Below, one piece after another: positions 48,801 through 55,618 of a DNA stretch of 57,832 nucleotides (positions within the stretch are counted from its first letter, which is position 1; each line of letters begins with the position of its first letter). The notes under the pieces are model-generated. The model saw only the letters and a list, made by a program, of their open reading frames with translations. It was not told where the DNA came from and searched no databases. The stretch covers positions 1 through 57,832 of the forward strand of contig DITC01000070.1 in NCBI GenBank assembly GCA_002422685.1, read 5' to 3'. The position numbers were made by a program, and so were the translations under genes. The stretch is from Thauera sp. UBA6194 (GTDB taxonomy: Bacteria > Pseudomonadota > Gammaproteobacteria > Burkholderiales > Rhodocyclaceae).

Positions 48801-51418
48801 GCAACGGCATCCACACCCTCCACCAGCGCAGCCGCGAGGGAGTACTGGCCCGCGTCGTGCATCGGCGTGTTTCACCGCCGCGGCTCGAGACGGCGGCCAC
48901 GTCGCCGATGGAACTGCTCGGCCGCAGCACGCGGAAGATCGCCGAGCGCCTGCTCGGCATCGCGCCCGCGCACGCTCAAGCGGACGCCACCGGCGCCCGG
49001 CCGGTTCCCAATATCACCAGTAAGCAAGCAGCAAGCACGGCCCTGCCCGGCGCCCTCGGCCTCGCCGACGATCCGCAAGCGCTGCTCGACCATCGTTACC
49101 TGTGGGACGTGCGCGGCAACCTCCTCCACACTCGCCAGCGCGCCGCCGCCGACGGCGCCCAGCCCACTGCAAGCGGCCACGCCTATGACCGCCACGGCCG
49201 CCTGCTGACATCGGTCCGCTGGCAGGTCGATGATCAGGCACCCACCGAGGAGACCGTCTGGCGCTTCGCCTACGACACCACCCAGCGCCGCGTCCTCAGC
49301 CAGCAAGGCGCCCGCTCGCAACAGGAGCTGAGCGCAGGTACGCAAGCCGTTCGTTTCGAGCCTGGCACCCACCGCCGCGCCGATCCGTCCGCCCACGCCC
49401 GATACACGGCAAGCGGCCAGCCCGAACGCTGGGGCGATCGCGAATACGACTGGGACGCGCGCGGCCGCCTGGTCGAGGTCCGCGCCCACGGCAAGGTCCT
49501 GGCCCGTTACCGCTACGACCACCGCGGCCTGCGCAACACCCGCCAGGTCGGCGAACGCACGACCCACACCGTCTACGACGAGCACCGCCAACCGCTCGCC
49601 GAACTCGACGCCGACGGCCACATCCTGCGCCAGTACGTCTGGCTCGCGGACCTCCCCCTCGCCGTCATCGACACCCCGCAGGGCGTGGCGCCCGCGCGGC
49701 CCGACCACGGTGTCAGGGCCAATTTCGCCGGCGAACTCTCCCGTCTGCTTCGCGCGGCGTTCAACCCGCCCGAGCGCATCGTGTGGCTGCACGGCAACCA
49801 CCTCGGCGCCCCGGAGCTCGCCACCGACGCCGACGGCGAGATTCTCTGGCGCGCCAGCTATGCCCCCTTCGGCGCCGCCACCATCCACGCGCGCGACTTC
49901 ACGCTCGACCTGCGCCTGCCCGGACAGGTCTTCGACGCGGAGACCGGGCTGCACTACAACCGCGCACGCTACTACGATCCCGAAGCCGGTCAGTACCTCA
50001 CCCCCGACCCGCTCGGCACGCCGGATGGGCCGAATCCATATGCGTATGTGGCGTTCAATCCGCTGCGGAATGTGGATCCGGATGGGTTGATTCTGTTTGC
50101 GTTTGATGGGACGGATAACTCTTGGGACGACCGCGAACGTGAACGCCTCGGCGGCTCCGACACCAACGTAGTGCGATTCTTACGCTCCTACGCGGACGGT
50201 CCAGCTAAATATGTGTCCGGGGTCGGCAGCCGACATTACGAGGACGGACGAAAAAACTATCTCGGTGCGGAGTACCAAGACATCCTGCCGAACGGCTTTG
50301 GCCCGGTCCCAGATCGTGGCGGCAATTTCACAGGGCGCGCGCGCATTGAACGGATGTGGGAGTACTTCATCGACGAAGCCGAAGCGTTCGAAGACAAGAA
50401 CGTGATGAACATCGACATCGTCGGCTTCAGCCGTGGTGCCGCTCAGGCGCGTGAGTTCGCAAACCGGCTGGCCGACGCGGTCGTTGAGCATGACGGCAAA
50501 CAGATGATCCAGTACTCGGCTATCGACCCGAAAATCCGACGCGACGTCATTCGCTGTCAGCCGGTGAATCTACGTTTCATCGGCTTGTTCGACACCGTGC
50601 TGAGTACCGACCTGCCCTTCGCTGCAGACTATCGCCTCGCCATTCCGGATGAGTTCAGCTACGTCGCGCATGCCGTGGCGCTGAACGAATATCGCAGCCA
50701 GCCGATAGGCTGGGACATAGGGGGCTATCTTTTCAATGCGGCCTTCTGGAACGACACCCGCCGCAATCTGGACGAGAAACTGCACCAAGGCGGGTTCCCA
50801 CTGGAATCGATCGGTGCCAGCAGCCTCACACCCGGCCAGATCAGGATCGAGCGGGGCTTCATCGGCGCCCATGCCGATATCGGGGGTGGTTATGAAGCCA
50901 AAGACGGTGAAAACGAGTTGTCCTTCGTAGCCTTGAACTGGATGGTCCAGCAGGCGAGCCTTGCAGATGTAACGATGGTCCTCTCAGGCCTCGAGCCCAT
51001 TCCCACACTCAATCCGATCATCCACGACCAGAGCAACAGCCTGCGCATCGGCCATCCAGACAATCCGGCAAAGCACCACATCTCCCGTGAAATCCACGAA
51101 GGCGACATCACGCGCACCGAATGGGAACTGCTGCGCGCCGAGGACCGCGAGGTGCGTGGCGCGGTGAGCGGAACCACCCAGCGTACGATGGGATTCACGG
51201 AACTCGGCCCCGAGAACAAGAGCATGTTGAACGCCGTGACGCACAGTTACATCTCTTACTTCGACCGACCGGTCAGCAACAACCCGAACGACACCTGGAA
51301 CGCACTCACTGGCAACCAGACCGGGAAGGTAGACATTGCTGGCTATATGGATTGGCTGCAGAGGAACGGCTACACCTTCCCCAACCGACAACCCAGTACG
51401 AAAGGAAAAGATGAATAA
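45866..51418 (+). CDS. Secreted RHS-repeat toxin with DUF2235/Tle1 lipase tip
   Basis: An 1850-residue polymorphic toxin. Signal peptide of about 38 residues ending at AAFA. A DUF6531-like start (AGNPIDVITGNKYQRETDLP) precedes many YD/RHS repeats (about 170-1350). The conserved RHS core end (YYDPEAGQYLTPDPLG, NVDPDGL, about 1365-1408) is the cleavage boundary of the shell. The C-terminal tip (1409-1850) is a DUF2235/Tle1-like lipase: FAFDGTDN, nucleophile Ser1522 in GFSRGAAQAR, LFDTV, and His1669 in FIGAHADIGGGY. No PAAR domain is present. GC content falls in the tip. The lipoprotein gene that follows overlaps the stop by 8 bases. Confidence 0.9.
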   Translation: MNTAHTSVRTLLAHCLLGPLLGPLLGLFLAHAPAAFAATASSSVLPATSQQSLPQSSAFDSNCLSIDGGDPAAAHPCGEAPPASQDNPDSVAHGAGNPIDVITGNKYQRETDLPALPGVLGIEIVRHYNSAQAGTDAPLGLLGRGWRLSYETDLYVTGAQLHVVQADGTRLVFAPDPARAGHYRHPDPARGAISASTRVGVGPHSATYRWNWPDGRTLDFDARGKLVQIRMPTGEFLSLARGLDGELVKVTDPQGRSLTFEYAPRSSRGFRGVIAITSPLGRFAYAHQNERARPGLSNLVAASHPDGTVRRYHYGADTGEAAPAWPHHLTGISLTAPAAAPTESETGERRLSTYAYDRSGRAVMSVRGAPRVADESGQPRPGTGIEQVDLEFAASDRTILTNSLGQRTTYRHTRIHGEPRLLEAIGPGCARCGETNARYQYDERGRLARITRLDPVGQPVVATILARDHAGRVLRRSLQPFVGGKALPERLLARYEYADDSPRPELIARPSVVPGREHRLQLAYNDAGQVTRMVESGLSPLGPDGEPIDDPTRATPIERTSTFTYSRIKGRSLLTATDGPLPNGTEGSPADSDISTFDWDAAGNHFTAFTLPGDRRSTLEHDPATGMLKGVRNDEGLGTRYTYNLRLQPTTISFEGPGQAPAQTQHFEYDALGRVVEVRNPSAPAANWLQQWDEHGHLRWHASALGVLDTFRYDTEGRPLERSRRSASFEQTETLRYDAQGRLTSVRDNAGRGRDWHYDARGRLQYAIDTDGLIHPARAEAVRRAEDAAPPAAVRQLRDDFGRIVWRRSPDSGTVRQEYDAFDRLVAMRDARGNHARYDYDALGRIQRQRITDAGSGAVEETHWRYEGHRLVELIHPTQRERYEYDARGLRTARIVTLPSDRGELSIVTRYEHDERGQLVATTLPDGSRLRYVRNGQDQVVALKRDAVGASWSMWQPGEQIIAEGFERDLSGLRSYVSGNGIHTLHQRSREGVLARVVHRRVSPPRLETAATSPMELLGRSTRKIAERLLGIAPAHAQADATGARPVPNITSKQAASTALPGALGLADDPQALLDHRYLWDVRGNLLHTRQRAAADGAQPTASGHAYDRHGRLLTSVRWQVDDQAPTEETVWRFAYDTTQRRVLSQQGARSQQELSAGTQAVRFEPGTHRRADPSAHARYTASGQPERWGDREYDWDARGRLVEVRAHGKVLARYRYDHRGLRNTRQVGERTTHTVYDEHRQPLAELDADGHILRQYVWLADLPLAVIDTPQGVAPARPDHGVRANFAGELSRLLRAAFNPPERIVWLHGNHLGAPELATDADGEILWRASYAPFGAATIHARDFTLDLRLPGQVFDAETGLHYNRARYYDPEAGQYLTPDPLGTPDGPNPYAYVAFNPLRNVDPDGLILFAFDGTDNSWDDRERERLGGSDTNVVRFLRSYADGPAKYVSGVGSRHYEDGRKNYLGAEYQDILPNGFGPVPDRGGNFTGRARIERMWEYFIDEAEAFEDKNVMNIDIVGFSRGAAQAREFANRLADAVVEHDGKQMIQYSAIDPKIRRDVIRCQPVNLRFIGLFDTVLSTDLPFAADYRLAIPDEFSYVAHAVALNEYRSQPIGWDIGGYLFNAAFWNDTRRNLDEKLHQGGFPLESIGASSLTPGQIRIERGFIGAHADIGGGYEAKDGENELSFVALNWMVQQASLADVTMVLSGLEPIPTLNPIIHDQSNSLRIGHPDNPAKHHISREIHEGDITRTEWELLRAEDREVRGAVSGTTQRTMGFTELGPENKSMLNAVTHSYISYFDRPVSNNPNDTWNALTGNQTGKVDIAGYMDWLQRNGYTFPNRQPSTKGKDE

Positions 51419-52130
51419 ACCGATGCAAGCTCCTAACTCCTCGACCCTGCTCCCCTCCCCAGTCCGCCGCGCGCTGTTGCTTGCCACCAGCGGTGCTCTC
51501 CTGAGTGCCTGCAGTTTCGGCGCCAAGCGCACTCCAGCGGAGCCAGCTCGCCCCTTGAGCGCAGAAGACGAACAACTGAAACGCAAGTTCCAGGGGCTTC
51601 GCGGCGGCCAGCTTCGGGTGGACTCCCTGTTCCAGGTCAGAGGGCTCAACATCTTCGACGAAGACGGCCATTTGTTCTTCGCACATTCACGTTTGACGCC
51701 GCCAGATGGCCGCATCACGGGCAGCTACGGCGCCGACTTCGGGGTCCCGAAGCTCCTGCGCTTTGAATGGCGCGACAAGATCGAGATGGAGCCCCGAGGC
51801 GCGCTCAAGCGCGGTTTGCCCGATGGCGCCTACTACGGCGGCAACATCCTCGGCAACTACACCGTCCCAGTGGCCTCCCGCATCCCCGACGCCCTGCTCG
51901 AAGACAAGCGCCGCAACGGCGGCGGTTTTCGGCTGAAGATCCGCATCCACCCCGATGGCCCGCTCATCGGCTGGGATCTTGAACGCGGCGTCGGAACGGG
52001 GCCTGACGGCTCCAAGTTCCACCACGCCGGCGGCGATTTCCAGGAGGCATACATCTACAACGGCAAGGTACTTCGCAAGGGCTGGTTCATCCACCCCAAG
52101 ACCGGCCGCCGCATCGAAACCGACTACTGA
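51411..52130 (+). CDS. Lipoprotein A, candidate immunity protein of the RHS lipase tip
   Basis: A 239-residue lipoprotein: signal ends in ALLSAC (Cys is the lipid site). The body carries LKRKFQGLRGGQLRVDSLFQ, WRDKIEMEP, VPVASRIPDALLE, RLKIRIHPDGPLIGWDLE and the ending GKVLRKGWFIHPKTGRRIE. Its ATG overlaps the toxin stop by 8 bases, so it is translated together with it. Tle-type phospholipase toxins act in the periplasm and are usually held by periplasmic lipoproteins, which this would suit. Functional assignment is inferred; the DUF2931-like group is a possible relative. Confidence 0.7.
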   Translation: MNKPMQAPNSSTLLPSPVRRALLLATSGALLSACSFGAKRTPAEPARPLSAEDEQLKRKFQGLRGGQLRVDSLFQVRGLNIFDEDGHLFFAHSRLTPPDGRITGSYGADFGVPKLLRFEWRDKIEMEPRGALKRGLPDGAYYGGNILGNYTVPVASRIPDALLEDKRRNGGGFRLKIRIHPDGPLIGWDLERGVGTGPDGSKFHHAGGDFQEAYIYNGKVLRKGWFIHPKTGRRIETDY

Positions 52131-52144
52131 CGCACTTGCCGCAC

Positions 52145-52414
52145 ATGAAACCGACGCCGAACAGCAACCCCCGACACCGAAAGTCGCTCGCACGCGCCAT
52201 CGTGTACTCGCTCGCGCTGTTCGCGACGGCAGCCTCACACGCCCAACCCGCCAACCTTTCTCGGCAGGCGCAGCCACCCAATCAGGCGCAGATCCAGCAA
52301 ACCCTCCGCGCGCACGACAGTCGGGACGGCACGAACATGCTCGGCGCCTTCGACCGCCTATTTGAATTGGCTGCGCGGGCATGGGTACGTGTTTCCGGGA
52401 GACTATTGACGTGA
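52145..52414 (+). CDS. Small exported protein between lipoproteins A and B
   Basis: An 89-residue protein with a signal peptide (AIVYSLALFATAASHAQ) and a short mature part of about 60 residues with a charged helix (FDRLFELAARAWVRVSG). It resembles neither paralog A nor B. Its stop overlaps the GTG start of B (GTGA). It might be a small helper, or the remains of a longer gene; nothing more can be said. Confidence 0.5.
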   Translation: MKPTPNSNPRHRKSLARAIVYSLALFATAASHAQPANLSRQAQPPNQAQIQQTLRAHDSRDGTNMLGAFDRLFELAARAWVRVSGRLLT

Positions 52415-53115
52415 ATGGACAGCGTCGGCATTTATTGAAATCGCTAGGCACACTGGCAGTTCTGCTCACCGGTTGCCATTCCGATGTGGAAAAGCCTGCT
52501 ACGGACAAGGACCCGGACGCGGCATTGCGCCACAAATTTCGGGGTATCGGTGGCGGAGAGAGGCGGATAGACGCATTCATGAGCGTCTCCGAGGTCGCGC
52601 TATACCTTGAATCCGGCTTGGTGTTCGACGCGGGTACGTTTGGCCGAGGGGCGAGCGTCTCTGGGTACGGAGGGTATTCCGCCGGCGACCAACTCGTCGT
52701 GCCGAAGACGCTGCGAATGGTTCGCTACCCGGAAGACTCGCGCCGTATCGCTGACATCACCTACCCCGCCTACGACGGCGCCCCGATCCTGGACGTCACC
52801 GTCCCCGTCGCCGAGCGAATTCCGGACGAAGTCCTTGACCGGATCCGCAAATACAAAGGCTCACTGCGCCTCAAACTGCGCATCCACCCGAAAACGCTCA
52901 TGGTGGGTTGGGAGGTGAGAAACGGCCGGAGCTACCCCTTCAAGCGCGACAAGTGGGGTAACGCGTACACCACCGATGAAGACGACATGGTGGGGGGTGA
53001 CTTTTGCGAGCGGCGCGTTCAGAACCGCATCATCGACGGGCACTTCCAACTGGTCGAATCGAAAGGCTGGTACATCGACCCAGAGACCGGCCAACGTATC
53101 GAAGCGGATTTCTGA
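52411..53115 (+). CDS. Lipoprotein B, paralog of A
   Basis: A 234-residue lipoprotein. GTG start at 52411, preceded by gggag eight to nine bases upstream; an in-frame ATG at 52381 would add ten residues. Signal ends in LLTGC. It shares with A: FRGIGGGERRIDAFMSVSEV, VTVPVAERIPDEVLDRIR, LRLKLRIHPKTLMVGWEV, GGDFCE and GWYIDPETGQRIEADF. It is the most divergent of the four, with an insertion (YPFKRDKWGNAYTTDEDD) between the two conserved halves that lipoprotein C also has. Confidence 0.68.
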   Translation: MNGQRRHLLKSLGTLAVLLTGCHSDVEKPATDKDPDAALRHKFRGIGGGERRIDAFMSVSEVALYLESGLVFDAGTFGRGASVSGYGGYSAGDQLVVPKTLRMVRYPEDSRRIADITYPAYDGAPILDVTVPVAERIPDEVLDRIRKYKGSLRLKLRIHPKTLMVGWEVRNGRSYPFKRDKWGNAYTTDEDDMVGGDFCERRVQNRIIDGHFQLVESKGWYIDPETGQRIEADF

Positions 53116-53477
53116 TCCGGGCGGCCGCCTTCCGGACTGTCGGTGGCTGCCAGTTCGACTGTGCACGGAACGACCGCCGTTCATAGAGCGGACGAGGGCT
53201 TGCGACTCACCACCCTGCACTTGAAGGCGAAAGCCACAGAGCTCTTGTGGGGCTTCGAAAACGGCTCTCGCTTCAACCCCGAATCGGCTGCAGGCACACC
53301 CAGAATAAATGTCTTTGACATTTTCCTGCTATCATGCTGCGGACATTTTCTGCCTGTCGGCGCCATGCCCCTGACCCGCTACCAACTCAAGCCCGCTTTC
53401 CAGTTCTTGCCGTGCCGTCACCGTCAGCGAGTCGTCAAGAAGGATTCGCCACTATTTTCCCCCGAGGCTTCACTGCC
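53116..53477. other. 362-base gap between lipoproteins B and C
   Basis: No credible gene. The left part is ordinary GC-rich sequence. The part near 53305-53350 is AT-richer and holds an inverted repeat (ATGTC-TTT-GACAT around 53311-53323) and two nearby copies of a gacattttc-tgc element (about 53319 and 53341). This is probably the promoter of a second transcript with C, D and the two genes after them, but -10 and -35 boxes could not be placed with correct spacing. Confidence 0.45.
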
Positions 53478-54191
53478 ATGAGCCCATCCTGCAAGGCGCT
53501 TTCGCGCCGCACTTTTCTTCTGCTCGGCGCCGTCTCCCTCGCAGGCTGCCGCACAACTCACCCTGTGCCACCAAAGAAGCTGACAGCGGAACAGGAGCGT
53601 TATCTGGAAAGTCGCCAGCGCATGCTCGAGCGATTCGGCCGTCCCGGTTTTGAACTGGTCGTGGATGCAATGGCGGGCCAGGAGTTTCGGGGGGTGGAGT
53701 TTTTCCCTGAAAACGCAAAATATGAGTTTTATGGCAAGGGAACTCAGAGCCTGAAAACGCAGGGCAAGATGGCGCTCTCACAACCCGTCCCGGAGCGCGT
53801 TCGGATCGTCTGGAGAGATTCCTCTGATCGGAGATTCATCAAGGACGTTGGCAGTCGCTATATCGGCAACATCATCGGCGACGAAACCATAGAAGTCGGC
53901 ACTCGTATTCCCCAGGCGCTGATCGACGACCTCAAGCGCGACCCTCGCGGTTCCCTGCGTCTCAAGTTCCGCATGAGCAACCAAGGCACGCTCTTCGGCT
54001 GGGATATCGAGCGCCGTCCGGGCTTCGATCCCAAGAAGCGGGACCAGTGGGGCGAAGCCGTCTATGTCGGCCCGGTCCACTCCTTTGCCGGCGGGGATTT
54101 CCGCGAGGCGCAAATATTCAACGGCAAACCCGTGCGTAAGGGCTGGTACATCGACCGCCGGATGGGGCAGAGAATCGAGACGGATTATTGA
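53478..54191 (+). CDS. Lipoprotein C, paralog of A
   Basis: A 237-residue lipoprotein: signal SRRTFLLLGAVSLAGC, Cys being the lipid site. The ATG at 53478 was chosen; a much longer open frame upstream carries no plausible signal. It shares with its paralogs IEVGTRIPQALIDDLKRD, LRLKFRMSNQGTLFGWDIE, GGDFREAQIFNGKPVRKGWY and a final RIETDY. It has the YVGPVH segment and DPKKRDQWGEA insertion like B. The start of D is one base after the stop. Confidence 0.68.
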   Translation: MSPSCKALSRRTFLLLGAVSLAGCRTTHPVPPKKLTAEQERYLESRQRMLERFGRPGFELVVDAMAGQEFRGVEFFPENAKYEFYGKGTQSLKTQGKMALSQPVPERVRIVWRDSSDRRFIKDVGSRYIGNIIGDETIEVGTRIPQALIDDLKRDPRGSLRLKFRMSNQGTLFGWDIERRPGFDPKKRDQWGEAVYVGPVHSFAGGDFREAQIFNGKPVRKGWYIDRRMGQRIETDY

Positions 54192-54192
54192 A

Positions 54193-54939
54193 ATGAACCG
54201 CCCACCGAACATTTCGACGATCAACACAAGCACACCCCAACCTGCATCCATGAATTTCACGCTCGACTCGCCCCAGCGCCGGGCATTCGTCTTCGCCTGC
54301 ATCATTGCACTGGGCGGCTGCAATCCAGTCGGCAGACGCACGACGCCTGAGCCCGCCAAACCCTTGAGCGCGGAAGACGAACAACTGAAACGCAAGTTCC
54401 AGGGGCTTCGCGGCGGCCAGCTTCGGGTGGACTCCCTGTTCCAGGTAAAGGGATTGAACATCTTCGACGAACATGGGTGGTTGTTTTTTGCGGCGGCGAG
54501 CATGAGCCCCCCCCGCGGTAACTTCATCGGTAGCTATGGTGCGGAGTTTGGCGTGCCTAAGTTCTTGCGGGTGGAATGGCGGGACCGGATCGAGATGGAA
54601 CCCGACGGTGCGCTCAAACGAGGTTTGCCAGGCGCCGCCTTCTACGGTGGCACCGTTCTGGGTGACTACACGATCCCCGTGGCCTCCCGCATCCCCGACG
54701 CGCTGCTCGAGGAGAAACGCCGGAACGGCGGCGGGTTCCGGCTGAAAATCCGCATCCATCCCGACGGGCCGCTCATCGGCTGGGACTTGGAGCGCGCTCC
54801 AGGCTCGGCGCCCGACGGCTCGAAGTTCCATCATGCCGGCGGTGACTTCCAGGAAGCCCACATCTATCAAGGCAAGGTCTTGCGCAAGGGCTGGTACATC
54901 CACCCCAGGACAGCTGAGCGCATCGAAACGGATTTCTGA
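54193..54939 (+). CDS. Lipoprotein D, close paralog of A
   Basis: A 248-residue lipoprotein very similar to A over its whole mature length (LKRKFQGLRGGQLRVDSLFQ, WRDRIEMEPDGALKRGLPGA, VASRIPDALLEEKRRNGGGF, GGDFQEAHIYQGKVLRKGWY). Signal ends in IALGGC. The start could also be the ATG at 54250 (MNFTLDSPQRRAFVFACIIA), which would give a normal short signal; the 54193 ATG is adjacent to the stop of C. An 86-base block is almost identical in DNA to A. Confidence 0.7.
   Translation: MNRPPNISTINTSTPQPASMNFTLDSPQRRAFVFACIIALGGCNPVGRRTTPEPAKPLSAEDEQLKRKFQGLRGGQLRVDSLFQVKGLNIFDEHGWLFFAAASMSPPRGNFIGSYGAEFGVPKFLRVEWRDRIEMEPDGALKRGLPGAAFYGGTVLGDYTIPVASRIPDALLEEKRRNGGGFRLKIRIHPDGPLIGWDLERAPGSAPDGSKFHHAGGDFQEAHIYQGKVLRKGWYIHPRTAERIETDF
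54361..54446 (+). repeat. 86-bp near-identical block shared with 51552-51637
   Basis: The DNA from cccttgagcg to ccaggt occurs in both lipoprotein A and D with a single difference (a/g). The bases on either side of the block differ far more between the two genes, suggesting recent copying (gene conversion) of this part only. Confidence 0.9.
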
Positions 54940-54952
54940 GCGAGGCAACGAT

Positions 54953-55618
54953 ATGACATCATCGAAACACGACCCGAGGCGAGGCATCCGACTGTCCCGT
55001 GTGATGGCAGCAGCGGCGAGCGCCGCGCTCGTGCTGGCGGCTTCTGCCCATGCACAGAGCGGGAAATCCGCCGCCCCCTCGGCAACCGCGCAGCCTGGGG
55101 ACGGAGATCAGGCAAGCCAGCGCTGGCACCTGATGCCCCAGATGCAGCCGCTGCTGGCTTACCTGCGCTGCGAGGAAGTCCCGCTAAACCAGTTCGGCGA
55201 AGCCGAGCATCCTATCGAGGCGCTGTCGTTTCTCGCCGAACGTTTTCATGCGCTCGAGACAGGGCGCGAACCGCCGCTGATTCCGCTGGAGGTATGGCCT
55301 GGCATACGGGCCCAGTTGCAGGTTTTGGCGGGCTACGGCTTTTTCGGCGTGGTCCAGTTCTATCCCGCAGAGGACAGGGAGGGGCTGTTCAAGGGGATGA
55401 CGGCGGCCGGATGGGCGTTGGAACGCGCCCCTTCGGACGACGCGGCACGGCGTCTTCCTGCGCTTGCCCTCGTCCCTGTGTACAAAGCCTCGAGGCCCAT
55501 GGGCAAGCTTGTGCGCGACCTGACGCTCATGGACGCACACGTAGACCAGCTCGCGGGAACGGTCGCCGCGAATGGCCTGACCGTGATCTGCACCTACAGA
55601 AAGATGAATGAACGATGA
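54953..55618 (+). CDS. Exported protein of unknown function
   Basis: A 221-residue protein with a basic N-terminus and signal peptide (MAAAASAALVLAASAHA, cut after AHA). The mature part starts with an SAAPSATAQPGDGDQ linker. The rest (about 60-221) is a mixed alpha/beta domain with LRCEEVPLNQFGEAEHPIEA and VWPGIRAQLQVLAGYGFFGV; I know no family for it. It starts 13 bases after D with a gagg site and is coupled to the next gene. It is in the toxin-immunity neighbourhood, so a role there is possible but not shown. Confidence 0.65.
   Translation: MTSSKHDPRRGIRLSRVMAAAASAALVLAASAHAQSGKSAAPSATAQPGDGDQASQRWHLMPQMQPLLAYLRCEEVPLNQFGEAEHPIEALSFLAERFHALETGREPPLIPLEVWPGIRAQLQVLAGYGFFGVVQFYPAEDREGLFKGMTAAGWALERAPSDDAARRLPALALVPVYKASRPMGKLVRDLTLMDAHVDQLAGTVAANGLTVICTYRKMNER

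Noticed and set aside
53310..53345. TTGACA followed by TATCAT as a promoter
   Set aside because: Spacing is only 9 bases, too short for a sigma-70 promoter.
53143..53481. 112-codon open frame in the gap between lipoproteins B and C
   Set aside because: No signal peptide, no RBS, no similarity, and it overlaps the start of lipoprotein C.
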